Shown: positions 34,037-42,775 of the stretch, piece by piece
Position numbering within the stretch: the first letter of the stretch is position 1
How the letters are laid out: each line of letters starts with the position of its first letter
The notes under the pieces: generated by a model
What the model saw: only the letters and a program-made list of their open reading frames with translations
Told to the model about the DNA's origin: nothing
Database searches by the model: none
NCBI GenBank assembly: GCA_964409485.1
Contig: CAYPDM010000005.1
Location: 1-46,504 of the forward strand
DNA: 46,504 nt
DNA from: JAFGPF01 sp964409485
GTDB taxonomy: Bacteria; Chloroflexota; Dehalococcoidia; Dehalococcoidales; RBG-16-60-22
Direction of reading: 5' to 3'
Translations under genes and position numbers: made by a program

Positions 34037-34224
34037 CCGGTCCCTGAATCCATGAAGATATTAACTCCCCCGGTAGTTGTACCTGACATTCCTCCGTGAT
34101 TAGTAGCATCGCTGTCTGGAGTCCAGCCTGTATTTTAACATACCCCTTCGGGGTACGTCCTTTCGACGAAATACGCGGCCTGACCTCCGGGGCTATCACA
34201 GCTAAGAATAAAGAGGGTGAAAAA

Positions 34225-35205
34225 ATGAAATCACGAATGAAAATCGAGAGGGAGAAACTAATCCATCTATATCAGGTGATGTTGACCATCCGGCGCTTTG
34301 AAGAAAGAGTGATTATAGACTACCAGAGCGGGGCTATCCCGGGCATAGTACACTCATACATCGGTCAGGAGGCGATAGCTACCGGCGTCTGCACCAATTT
34401 ACGACTGGATGACCGCATTATCAGCAATCATCGGGGGCACGGACACTGTATCGCCAAGGGGGCCGACCTCAACCGCATGATGGCGGAGATATACGGTCGG
34501 AAAACCGGCTACTGTAAAGGAAAAGGCGGCTCGATGCATATCGCGGATTTCGGCATCGGGATGCTGGGGGCCAACGGGATTGTAGCCGGCGGTCTACCCA
34601 TCGCAGGGGGCGCAGCGCTGGCGGCCCAGCTGGAAGGAGGCGATAAGGTGGTGGTGCTGTTTTTTGGCGACGGCGCTACCAACGAGGGCGAGTTTCATGA
34701 AGTGCTGAACCTGGCCTCGATATGGAAGCTGCCGCTTATTTTCGCCTGTGAGAACAATCTTTATAGTGTGAATACTCACGTACGATACGCCACCGGTCTG
34801 GAACATGTTTCGGAGAGAGCTACCGGCGGGTACGGCATACCCGGCGTCGTCGTTGACGGCAACGATGTCATCGCTGTTTACGAAGAAACCCAAAAGGCAG
34901 TAGCCGGGGTCAGGGCCGGCGGGGGGCCCGTTTTCCTGGAATTTATGACCTACAGATGGCGCGGCCACTACGAAGCCCCCGGCCTGCCGGACCTCCGCCC
35001 GGCTGAAGAACTTGAAGCGTGGAAGCGGAAATGTCCCGTGGCCGGTTTTGAACGGGTGCTGCTGGATAATGAAATTGCATCGAGGCAGACGCTCGAGGAA
35101 ATTAACGGCCAGGTGATGCAGCAGATTGAGGACGCGGTCAGCTACGCAATAGCGAGTCCGTTCCCCGCACCCGAAGATGCCCTTGAGGATGTTTACTCTT
35201 CCTGA
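34225..35205 (+). CDS. 2-oxoacid / acetoin dehydrogenase E1 alpha subunit
   Basis: This 326-residue thiamine-diphosphate enzyme subunit is of the PdhA/AcoA type. The frame is open from 34096, but the family N-terminus begins at ATG 34225 (MKSRMKIEREKLIHLYQVML), with AGAGGGTG 7 bases upstream. The ThDP motif starts GDGATNEG (GDG at 148-150) and ends with the Asn pair at 177-178 (ACENN). The phosphorylation/active-site loop region TYRWRGHYEAPGLPD is also present. With the beta gene downstream it forms an E1 heterotetramer. No E2 or E3 gene is nearby. Length fits acetoin dehydrogenase alpha as well as pyruvate dehydrogenase alpha. Confidence 0.9.
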   Translation: MKSRMKIEREKLIHLYQVMLTIRRFEERVIIDYQSGAIPGIVHSYIGQEAIATGVCTNLRLDDRIISNHRGHGHCIAKGADLNRMMAEIYGRKTGYCKGKGGSMHIADFGIGMLGANGIVAGGLPIAGGAALAAQLEGGDKVVVLFFGDGATNEGEFHEVLNLASIWKLPLIFACENNLYSVNTHVRYATGLEHVSERATGGYGIPGVVVDGNDVIAVYEETQKAVAGVRAGGGPVFLEFMTYRWRGHYEAPGLPDLRPAEELEAWKRKCPVAGFERVLLDNEIASRQTLEEINGQVMQQIEDAVSYAIASPFPAPEDALEDVYSS

Positions 35206-35233
35206 TTAATACGATAATACGAGGTATCGAAAG

Positions 35234-36187
35234 ATGAGAAAGATAAGTTACGGACAAGCGGCCTCGGAGGCCCTGCTGGAGGAGTTCCGCCGGGATGAAA
35301 AGACCATCCACCTGGCCACGGATGTCCCCCCCGACTTAAGAAAGGAATTCGGCGAAGCCAGAATAAGGCAGACTCCTATTTCCGAATCGTCTTTTGTCGG
35401 GGCAGCAACAGGCCTGGCCGGCTCGGGTTTCCGACCGATAGTTGATATCAGGATGGCGACTTTCGGGTTCGTCGCCATGGACCAGTTCGTCAACCAGGCG
35501 GCTAAAATAACTTATATGTTCGGCGGTCAGGCCAGATTCCCAATCGTATACCGCATGACCGTAGGCGCCAGTAAATCATTCGCCGCCCAGCATTCAATCA
35601 GCCCTTATTCCATGTATATGAATGTTCCTGGTCTTAAAATTATACTGCCGGCCACCCCGTATGATGTTAAGGGACTGATGAAGACCGCCATCCGGGATAA
35701 CAACCCGGTTATCTGCTTTGAGCACATGGCGCTGGAAACCATGGAGGGAGAAGTGCCGGAGGATGAATATACTATTCCATTTGGTCAGGCTGTAATCAGG
35801 CGGGAAGGAACGGATGTAACCGTGGTAGCCCTGGCCAAGATGGTGCATGAGGTCCTGGCAATAGCCGAAGAGATGAAGCAGGAAGGAATATCGCTGGAGG
35901 TAATTGATCCCCGCACGCTTGTCCCAATGGACAGGGAAACCATCAAGGCTTCGGTGGCCAGGACGGGCAGACTGGTGGTGGTCGATGAAGCCTGCATTAC
36001 CTGCGGGGCAGCCGCTGAAATCACCGCTCTGGTGGTTGAAGATAAGCGAATTTTCAGACGTCTAAAGTCCTCCCCCAGGCGCGTATGCGGCCTGGATGTA
36101 CCAATCCCTTATAGTCCGCCTATGGAGCAATATGCCCTGCCCGGCCCGGAGGATATTAAGACTGCTTTAAGGGAAGTTATGGCTTAG
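35234..36187 (+). CDS. 2-oxoacid / acetoin dehydrogenase E1 beta subunit
   Basis: This 317-residue subunit is of the PdhB/AcoB type. The N-terminus RKISYGQAASEALLEEFRRD and the ThDP pyrimidine-binding region with catalytic glutamate (RQTPISESSFVGAATGLAGSG) are clear. The C-terminal transketolase domain (RLVVVDEACITCGAAAEI, CGLDVPIPYSPPMEQ) completes it. It lies 28 bases downstream of the alpha gene. The SD GAGGT is near 35221. It would decarboxylate a 2-oxoacid, or cleave acetoin, and hand the acyl group to an E2 encoded elsewhere. Confidence 0.91.
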   Translation: MRKISYGQAASEALLEEFRRDEKTIHLATDVPPDLRKEFGEARIRQTPISESSFVGAATGLAGSGFRPIVDIRMATFGFVAMDQFVNQAAKITYMFGGQARFPIVYRMTVGASKSFAAQHSISPYSMYMNVPGLKIILPATPYDVKGLMKTAIRDNNPVICFEHMALETMEGEVPEDEYTIPFGQAVIRREGTDVTVVALAKMVHEVLAIAEEMKQEGISLEVIDPRTLVPMDRETIKASVARTGRLVVVDEACITCGAAAEITALVVEDKRIFRRLKSSPRRVCGLDVPIPYSPPMEQYALPGPEDIKTALREVMA

Positions 36188-36372
36188 CCTGGCCTCTTTC
36201 ATCTGGTATGATACTGTATCACCACCCGTATGCTATCGCAGCTGTAAGCTCCCAACAGGTAAGTCCGTAAGCACGAAAAGGGATGTATTGACCTTCTTAA
36301 AATAACCTCTTTTGTGCCATTCCGTTTTTCATTGTATACTTATTATAGAGTCAGCCTATACGGGCGGAATAG

Positions 36373-36759
36373 ATGGCAGAAGAAGAAAGCGGATTCGACG
36401 AGTTAATGCGCCTGCAACAGCAGTTCACGCGACAGCAGGAAGAGCATGACGAAAAAGAGCGCCAGCGTGAAGAGCAGGATAAAAAGGTGCAGGGCGTCCT
36501 CCAGGGACTTAAGGACCTTAATATTTCCATGGCTATCGAGCAGCTCAAGACAGTAGCCGCGCCGGAAATCGTGAAGGAAGTGAACGCCATGAAAACCAGA
36601 GAAGGGGCTGACGAACTGCGCAAGATGATATCCGACCTGGCCGATGACCTGGAAAAAGGTATCGGAGCTATATCCGCTCCAAAGGGTGATACGGCCCACC
36701 TGGTAAATTCCATGAGGACTCTCAATATCCTCATGGACCTTTATTTTTCTCTCCACTAG
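36373..36759 (+). CDS. Hypothetical coiled-coil protein, 128 residues
   Basis: No family recognised with certainty. The first ~45 residues are a strongly charged coiled coil rich in Q, E, K and R (LMRLQQQFTRQQEEHDEKER). The rest is predicted helical with ISMAIEQLKTVAAPEIVKEV and RKMISDLADDLEKGIGAI. No signal peptide or membrane segment. The ribosome-binding site is weak. A strong terminator lies 160 bases downstream. Its neighbour upstream is the E1 beta gene, 185 bases away, but nothing links it to that pathway. Confidence 0.65.
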   Translation: MAEEESGFDELMRLQQQFTRQQEEHDEKERQREEQDKKVQGVLQGLKDLNISMAIEQLKTVAAPEIVKEVNAMKTREGADELRKMISDLADDLEKGIGAISAPKGDTAHLVNSMRTLNILMDLYFSLH

Positions 36760-36918
36760 CCGTAACCGCGGGAGAAATCAAATTTTTTACACTACCAATG
36801 TTATACCTGAACCTGGAATTTAGGTATTTTGGCCGATTTCCACAAAGCAATTAATGTAATAGAATTCCTATATCACTATAAGTACGTTTAGTTTATTTTT
36901 CCCTCCTCTCTAAGATGT

Positions 36919-36966
36919 GGGGGAAGCTGTTAAGGGGCATTACGGCTTCCCCCTCGCCTCTTTTTT
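36919..36966 (+). terminator. Rho-independent terminator
   Basis: GGGGGAAGC (36919-36927) pairs with GCTTCCCCC (36945-36953), a 9-bp perfect stem with a 17-base loop, followed by TCGCCTCTTTTTT. It would end the transcript of the coiled-coil protein gene, or of the catabolic island read-through. The 160 bases before it contain nothing else I recognise. Confidence 0.8.
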
Positions 36967-37065
36967 CAGGCCTATTTACGACTTCACGAAAGTGCTTTGC
37001 GCGGTCATTTACTATAATGGTACAGGTCTCACCGTGTATATAGCGGTCGCCGCCGATAGCCCAGG

Positions 37066-37094
37066 TTTACATGCCAGCCTTGCACGGCTATAAT
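37066..37094 (+). promoter_or_regulatory. Promoter for the double-activase gene
   Basis: TTTACA (37066-37071), a 17-base spacer and TATAAT (37089-37094) give an 11/12 match. A second overlapping candidate is TTGCAC (37080-37085) with TATATT (37103-37108), also 17-base spaced. Either gives a 5' leader of roughly 40-55 bases. The interval 36967-37065 shows no other feature. Confidence 0.65.
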
Positions 37095-37156
37095 ATAAAC
37101 GGTATATTATTCTCGCATACACCTGACCAGAATGTTTTATACCGGTGAATTTTCGC

Positions 37157-40100
37157 ATGAAACTCGGCATTGATATAGGCTCGGTAACCGCCAAGGTGGT
37201 CGTAGCGGACGATTCCGATAATATAATCGAATCCAGGTATGTCCGTACCATGGGTCAGCCGATGGAGACCATCCTGGCTATCCTGGAGGACATACTTACC
37301 GGATACCCGCCCGAGCTTTTTCAGACAGCCGCCGCTACCGGCACCGGCGGACAGCTCATCGCCAACTTGCTGGGAATATCCTTTGTCAACGAAATTACCG
37401 CGCAGGCAGCCGGGACTGCCCGTTTCCACCCGGAAGTGCAGACAATCCTTGAGATAGGCGGCGAAGACTCCAAGCTCATCGTCCTGAAAAAGGAAGCGGA
37501 AGAAGCCCTCCCCAGAGTTTCCGATTTCGCCCTTAATGGAGCCTGCGCCGCCGGCACCGGCTCCTTCCTGGACCAGCAGGCCTCGCGGATGGGGATACCC
37601 ATCGAACAATTCGGCGATGTCGCCTTAAAATCGGAGCACCCGCCCCGCGTGGCGGGACGCTGCAGCGTTTTCGCCAAGAGCGATATGATTCACCTTCAGC
37701 AGGTAGGCACCCCGGTACACGATATCGTCGCCGGCCTGTGCTTCGCCATGATACGCAACTTCAAAGGACAGGTAATCCGCGGTCGCGACATGGGCAAACC
37801 CGTTTCTTTCCAGGGTGGAGTGGCCGCCAACAAGGGTATCCGGCGCGCCGTACTGGAAGTCATAGAACTGGAAGAAGCTGACCTGATAATTCCCGAGCAT
37901 TTTGCCGTGCTGGGGGCGCTGGGCGCCGCCCTTTCCGGTAAGGAAAACGCCCTGCCCGGAGATACCGTTCAGCGATTGCGTGACTATCTTACCCGGCGGG
38001 AATACAGGTTCGTTACCCTGCCGCCCCTTGAAGGCGACGACTACCCGATAGAAATCTCACCGGTGAAAATAGATACCGATAAACCCATCGAAGCCTATAT
38101 CGGCGTGGACATAGGCTCCATCAGCACCAATGTCGTCGTCATCGACAAAGACAATAACGTACTGGCAAGGCGTTACCTGATGACGGCCGGCCGGCCCATA
38201 GAAGCCGTGAAAAAGGGGCTTTTTGAGGTCGGAAAGGAATTAGAAGGCAAAGTTATCATTAAGGGCACCGGCTCCACCGGCTCCGGACGCTATATGACCG
38301 GGGAGTTCTTCGGCGCCGATGTTATCCGCAACGAAATTACGAGCCATGCCAGAGCCGCTTCATTCGAGTGTCCCGATGTTGACACTATCTTTGAAATCGG
38401 CGGGCAGGACGCCAAGTACGTCAGTCTTCAGAACGGCACTATAATCGACTTTGCCATGAACAAGGTATGCGCCGCCGGCACCGGCTCCTTCCTCGAAGAG
38501 CAGGCGGAAAAACTGGGTATAAATATCAAGGAAGAATTCGGCGAGCTGGGCATGGCCTCGAAGCAGCCGCTGGACCTGGGCGAACGCTGCACCGTCTTCA
38601 TGGAATCGCAGCAGAACTACTTCAAGCAGCGGGGCGCCGCCAAGGAAGACCTGGTGGCCGGTCTTGCCTGTTCGGTCGTGAAAAATTACCTGACCAAAGT
38701 GGTAGAAGACCGTAAAATCGGCGACCGTATTCTGTTCCAGGGAGGCACCGCCTTCAACCGGGCTGTAAAAGCGGCCTTCGAGAGCATCCTGGGCAAGAAA
38801 GTCCAGGTGCCGCCGCACCATGATATCCTCGGCGCCATCGGCGTGGCCATGCTGGCCAGGGAAGTGATGGAGGAAAGCGGCGCGAGAGAAACGCGTTTCC
38901 GCGGCTTCGACCTGGCAGGCCGGCAATACGAACTCTCCTCCTTTGAATGCCAGAGCTGCTCCAATCGATGTGAAATCCACAAGGTCGTCTTCGAGGGGGA
39001 GAAACCGCTTTTCTACGGCTCACGCTGCGGTAAGTGGGACAGCACGGAACAGAAGGAGAAACGCGAGTCTTCTAAAATACCGCGCCTGTTTGAAGAGCGC
39101 GCCCAGGCCCTGATTAGCATCTATCCCAAAGACAAACCCGATACACCTAACGGCAAGACGGTGGGAATTCCCAGGGTGCTGTTCTTCCACGAACTTTTCC
39201 CGTTGTGGAAAGCGTTTTTCACCGAGATGGGCTTCCAGGTGGTACTTTCCGACTCCACCAACCGGCATATTATCCGCCGGGGCGTAGAAAATATCGTCGA
39301 AGAGCCGTGCCTGCCTATCAAGCTGGCCCACGGGCACATGCTCAACCTGCTGGAAAAGGAGCCGGACTTTATCTTCCTGCCCGTCCAGTGCACTATGGAA
39401 AAACTCTCCGACGACTGGAGCAAGTCGTGGAACTGCCCCCTCACCCAGAGCCTGCCCTATATCCTGCTAAGTTCCAAGCGAATCAAGGAATTGCTGGCCT
39501 CGCCGGAAGGCAAACAACCCAAAGTATTAAGACCGGTCATCCACCCCGATCGCGGTCGAGCCTGGCAGAAGAAAATCTTAAGGAAAGTCGCCCTCGACGC
39601 CGGAATTACCTCAAACACGGCCATCGATAAAGCCATTCAGGCCGGGTTTGAGGCTTTCGATAGTTTTAACGAATGGCAGCAGCGGCGGGGCCGGGAGGTC
39701 CTGGACAACCTCAAGGCCGATGAGAAAGCCATTGTCATCGTCGGACGCGCCTACAATACCTATGACGAAGCCATAACGCTGAACCTGTCCGAGAAACTGC
39801 GGGATTTGAATATTCTGGCGATACCGCTGGACCTTCTGCCGCTGAAATCGATGGCCGGGGAGGTCAGCAAAAACCACCCCAACATGTACTGGAAGGCCGG
39901 CCAGAAAATACTCTGCGCGGGCAGAATGGTTGCCCGCGACCCCCGCCTGTTCGGACTATATGTAACCAATTTCGCCTGCGGCCCCGATTCATATTTAACA
40001 AAATACTTCAGCAAGGAGACCGAGGGCAAGCCTTTCCTGACCATAGAAATCGACGAGCATTCCGCGGACGCCGGCATTATCACCCGCTGCGAGGCTTTCA

Positions 40101-41386
40101 TCGATACGATACGCAACGCCAGTACACGCGGCACCAGCAAGTTCATACCTCTCGTCAGCATCTCGTCGAATCACACCAACACAAGACGCGTATATGTGCC
40201 CTACATGATTGACCACGGCTACGTTCTGTCCGCCGCCATGAGGCGGTGCGGGGTAGATGCCGAGCCCCTGCCGGAGTCGGACGAGCTTACCCTGGAAATA
40301 GGCCGGAAATACACCACCGGCAAGGAATGCTACCCCAGTATCATTACCAGCGGTGATATAGTCAAAAAGACGATGACGCCGGACTTCGACCCCGACCATG
40401 CCGCTTTCTTCATGCCCTCCGCCAGCGGCCCCTGCCGGTTCGGGCAGTACAACCGACTTCACCGCCTGATACTCGATGAGCTGGGGCTTCAACAGGTGCC
40501 CATACTCGTCTTCGACCAGACCGGCGGCTATCATAAGGACATGGCGTCGCTGGGGAGGGGCTTCCGGCTTCACGCCTGGCGGGCAATCACCATCCTCGAC
40601 TCCATGCAGAAGATGGTGCTGGAGAGACGCCCTTACGAGGTAAATAAAGGCGAAACCGACGCCGTCTATAAGGAATGGCTGGACCGGCTGATTAAAAACA
40701 CCGGGCAGGACAGCGGCGCATTAACAGAATTCTCCGGTCGCGTCAGAGACGCATTCGAGGCTGTAAAGTTAGACACCGGCGTTCCCAAGCCGCGCATCGG
40801 CATCGTCGGGGAGATATTCGTACGGAGCAACCAGTTTGCCAACGACGCGCTCATCAGCAAGCTGGAAGCGCTCGGGGCGCAGTGCGGCGTGCCGCCGCTG
40901 GAGGAATGGCTGGATTACATCGACCACCAGCGCAAGCGGCGGAACCGTCTCCACCTTGAGGGCGGCTGGCGCGACTGGGCACGGCAGAAGCTTACCGAAA
41001 TCGTGCAGGAGAACGTCGCCGAGCCTTTGAGAAAACAGTTCGACGATTCTATAGAGTCGTTCAAACGCGAGCTGCCGACACAGGCAATCATCGACCGGGG
41101 TCATACCTACCTGACGCCCGCCGTGGAAGGGGAAGCTATCTTAAGCATGGGGAGAGTGGTGGAGTACGCCGAGCACGGCTTTGACGGAATCGTGAATATC
41201 ATACCGTTCGGGTGCATGCCGGGGACGATTGTGAGTTTGCTTCTGCACCAGTTCCGCCAGGACTACGGCCTGCCCGTCCTGAACGTGGTGGTGGAGGGCA
41301 CCAAAGACCCGGGAGAATCAATACGGTTTGAGGCGTTTATCCAGCAGGCGCGGGAGCACATGCTCCAGAACAGAACCAACCACTAA
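37157..41386 (+). CDS. Double 2-hydroxyacyl-CoA dehydratase activase fused to dehydratase-like domains
   Basis: This is a 1409-residue iron-sulfur protein. Two complete BcrAD/BadFG (HgdC-type) ATPase domains lie in tandem: the first starts LGIDIGSVTAKVVV, the second YIGVDIGSISTNVVVID (about residue 310). Each keeps both cysteines that in HgdC bridge one [4Fe-4S] cluster between two subunits: Cys130 and Cys169, then Cys438 and Cys478. A CxxCxxxC motif follows (598, 601, 605), then a DUF2229-like region (RVLFFHELFPLWKAFFTEMG) and an HgdB-like C-terminus (IVNIIPFGCMPGTIVSLLLH). The open frame includes a GTG at 37145, but ATG 37157 begins at the family start and is preferred. Archerase-type activation of a radical dehydratase or reductase is the known family role; the specific target is unknown. 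Confidence 0.9.
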   Translation: MKLGIDIGSVTAKVVVADDSDNIIESRYVRTMGQPMETILAILEDILTGYPPELFQTAAATGTGGQLIANLLGISFVNEITAQAAGTARFHPEVQTILEIGGEDSKLIVLKKEAEEALPRVSDFALNGACAAGTGSFLDQQASRMGIPIEQFGDVALKSEHPPRVAGRCSVFAKSDMIHLQQVGTPVHDIVAGLCFAMIRNFKGQVIRGRDMGKPVSFQGGVAANKGIRRAVLEVIELEEADLIIPEHFAVLGALGAALSGKENALPGDTVQRLRDYLTRREYRFVTLPPLEGDDYPIEISPVKIDTDKPIEAYIGVDIGSISTNVVVIDKDNNVLARRYLMTAGRPIEAVKKGLFEVGKELEGKVIIKGTGSTGSGRYMTGEFFGADVIRNEITSHARAASFECPDVDTIFEIGGQDAKYVSLQNGTIIDFAMNKVCAAGTGSFLEEQAEKLGINIKEEFGELGMASKQPLDLGERCTVFMESQQNYFKQRGAAKEDLVAGLACSVVKNYLTKVVEDRKIGDRILFQGGTAFNRAVKAAFESILGKKVQVPPHHDILGAIGVAMLAREVMEESGARETRFRGFDLAGRQYELSSFECQSCSNRCEIHKVVFEGEKPLFYGSRCGKWDSTEQKEKRESSKIPRLFEERAQALISIYPKDKPDTPNGKTVGIPRVLFFHELFPLWKAFFTEMGFQVVLSDSTNRHIIRRGVENIVEEPCLPIKLAHGHMLNLLEKEPDFIFLPVQCTMEKLSDDWSKSWNCPLTQSLPYILLSSKRIKELLASPEGKQPKVLRPVIHPDRGRAWQKKILRKVALDAGITSNTAIDKAIQAGFEAFDSFNEWQQRRGREVLDNLKADEKAIVIVGRAYNTYDEAITLNLSEKLRDLNILAIPLDLLPLKSMAGEVSKNHPNMYWKAGQKILCAGRMVARDPRLFGLYVTNFACGPDSYLTKYFSKETEGKPFLTIEIDEHSADAGIITRCEAFIDTIRNASTRGTSKFIPLVSISSNHTNTRRVYVPYMIDHGYVLSAAMRRCGVDAEPLPESDELTLEIGRKYTTGKECYPSIITSGDIVKKTMTPDFDPDHAAFFMPSASGPCRFGQYNRLHRLILDELGLQQVPILVFDQTGGYHKDMASLGRGFRLHAWRAITILDSMQKMVLERRPYEVNKGETDAVYKEWLDRLIKNTGQDSGALTEFSGRVRDAFEAVKLDTGVPKPRIGIVGEIFVRSNQFANDALISKLEALGAQCGVPPLEEWLDYIDHQRKRRNRLHLEGGWRDWARQKLTEIVQENVAEPLRKQFDDSIESFKRELPTQAIIDRGHTYLTPAVEGEAILSMGRVVEYAEHGFDGIVNIIPFGCMPGTIVSLLLHQFRQDYGLPVLNVVVEGTKDPGESIRFEAFIQQAREHMLQNRTNH

Positions 41387-41450
41387 AAATAACGGGATAC
41401 AATTCCATCGTAAAAAGCGCCGTGTTAGCTTGCGATTGTTTTTAGAGTTA

Positions 41451-41508
41451 TGTCATTTGCAATTTACGCAATTGCAAACCGGGTTTTGGACGAGCGTAAA
41501 ATTGCGAC
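41451..41508. repeat. Nested inverted repeats
   Basis: TTTGCAATT (41456-41464) and AATTGCAAA (41470-41478) form a perfect 9-bp hairpin with a 5-base loop. The segment GCAATTTACGC (41459-41469) also pairs, with one extra T, with GCGTAAAATTGC (about 41494-41505), bounded by TGTC and GACA. The two foldings are mutually exclusive. It could be a remnant of a small mobile element end or a structured RNA. Confidence 0.5.
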
Positions 41509-41819
41509 ATCGAGGGGTTGACTTTTAGTAGTGAGAATTGTTTTTGGTAGTTAATTATTGTAAAGTTGGGGGTTTTGTCGCGAGTATGAGCGTGAGGGGA
41601 GATTTTTATAGGCTAAGCATATACTACCTAAATGATATACTGATTCCTTTTATTCAATAGGCACTACCCCCCTTTAAATTATCCCCCGGAGCCAAATAAA
41701 AAGGGCGCCAGCTACCGCAGTATTTACATAGCAGTGCCGGTGCCCATATAAGACGCTTAGCGCCAAACCAGCTCATTGGTATTGTTCTTTACGGGTCAGG
41801 ATTATTACGCATGGGTACG

Positions 41820-41847
41820 ATTATACTCCTTTTATCATATTTGTCAA
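41820..41847 (-). promoter_or_regulatory. Consensus promoter with no clear downstream gene
   Basis: On the minus strand, TTGACA (41847-41842), a 16-base spacer and TATAAT (41825-41820), a 12/12 match. Transcription would begin near 41813 and run toward 41690, where a short T-run (CTTTTTATTT on the minus strand) follows GC-rich GGCGCC. Possible products are a small RNA of about 110-120 nt or the weak 40-codon frame. Confidence 0.6.
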
Positions 41848-41879
41848 TCCCGCCATTTTGGACGATAGTAATCCACTGG

Positions 41880-41899
41880 ATTCTGGCCTTCGCCGGAAT
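41880..41899. repeat. REP-like palindrome
   Basis: ATTCTGGC (41880-41887) and GCCGGAAT (41892-41899) pair with one G-U, around a CTTC loop. The sequence GGATTCTGGCCTTCGCCGG followed by AATGAC is a variant of the dispersed palindrome (GGATTCCGGCC-TTC-GCCGGAATGAC type) found between genes in many bacteria. Only one copy is in this window. Confidence 0.5.
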
Positions 41900-41989
41900 G
41901 ACACCAGGGGGTGGGGATAACAAAGGGATAAGCCGCAGATGATGATACAGGGCGGCACGGGTGGGAAAAGATATCTAGGTGGGGCGGGG

Positions 41990-42775
41990 TTAAAACAACT
42001 CTTCTATAACGTCAGCGAATACCTTACGAAGCTTCTTTTTAGTGTTCCAGAATTTTGCTGAATCCCATTCTGTAATTTCCTCCTCGCCGAAATCATCCCC
42101 GTCCAGGTACGCAGAAAATCTAAGCTCAATTTGCAGGGCTTCTATATTATCCAACCTTCCGTAATGCCGGGTAATGTATCCTCCAATAAACCTTTCATTC
42201 CTGGTCACGGTAAAGTCATGCTTGCGTAATGCTCTCTCGAAACATGCTATAAGACGCTCCGAACAGGTAGTATCGTTAACATTACCGAGACAGACATCTG
42301 CCAGGGGGAATGCAAGGTGTGTCCCAAAACTATGCAGGTCGAGCAGATAAACTCGACTGTAATCCCGAATCATTTTATTCAGTATTTGCGTCAGTCGTTG
42401 GTGATAGGGAATGTAATAGCTATTAATTCGTTTTTCTATTTCGTTTTGCTCTGGCCTTACATCATAAAGAGCGCTTTTCCACGAATTCTCTTGAGAAATA
42501 ACGGATATTGTCTGGGGGCCGAATAACGGTGTCTTTAATCCACGGTTTAAATTAACTACATATCGGCTGTGGGTAGCTTGAAGCATGGTAATGCCTAATT
42601 CCGGGAGAAAATCGTATAACTTGTCCAGATGTGGGTCCATCTCGGTTAAAATCGGGCGGGAGTCTTGCTTGAACTGCTTATCGATATTTCGTGGAACGCA
42701 GGTGCCGCTGTGAGGAAGGTCAGCTACCAGGGGAAGCCTGTTTTGTTTCGGAACCAGGAGGTTATATAGTTTCAC
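41990..42775 (-). CDS. N-formylglutamate amidohydrolase family protein
   Basis: This 261-residue zinc hydrolase is of the FGase family, whose known members release formate from N-formylglutamate in histidine degradation. Motifs seen are LVADLPHSGTCVPRNI (zinc ligand His), LLDLHSFGTHL and the C-terminal EALQIELRFSAYLDG. No other histidine utilisation gene is nearby, so the true substrate may be another N-acyl amino acid. It overlaps the glycosyltransferase gene upstream by 4 bases, implying co-translation despite no obvious functional link. Confidence 0.87.
   Translation of the reverse strand: MKLYNLLVPKQNRLPLVADLPHSGTCVPRNIDKQFKQDSRPILTEMDPHLDKLYDFLPELGITMLQATHSRYVVNLNRGLKTPLFGPQTISVISQENSWKSALYDVRPEQNEIEKRINSYYIPYHQRLTQILNKMIRDYSRVYLLDLHSFGTHLAFPLADVCLGNVNDTTCSERLIACFERALRKHDFTVTRNERFIGGYITRHYGRLDNIEALQIELRFSAYLDGDDFGEEEITEWDSAKFWNTKKKLRKVFADVIEELF

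Larger units (their letters stand above)
41387..41989. other. 600-base gene-poor gap with repeats and a minus-strand promoter
   Basis: No convincing protein gene. It contains an inverted-repeat cluster (41451-41508), a perfect-consensus minus-strand promoter (41820-41847) and a REP-like palindrome (41880-41899), listed separately. A 40-codon minus-strand frame (41776 to 41654) starts MSWFGAKRLIWAPALLCKYC, but it has no good Shine-Dalgarno. G-runs and C-runs (CCCCCC at about 41667) occur between. The base composition is more AT-rich and irregular than the flanking genes. Confidence 0.55.

Noticed and set aside
34141..34155. Hairpin TACCCC-TTC-GGGGTA between the LivF and E1 alpha genes
   Set aside because: The stem is only 6 bp and no T-run follows, so it is not supported as a terminator. 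Its short loop makes it stable, but no role can be argued.
41654..41776. A 40-codon minus-strand frame with a CKYCG motif
   Set aside because: Not called as a gene because no Shine-Dalgarno is visible and no family is recognised. Kept as part of the small-RNA/micro-gene finding.
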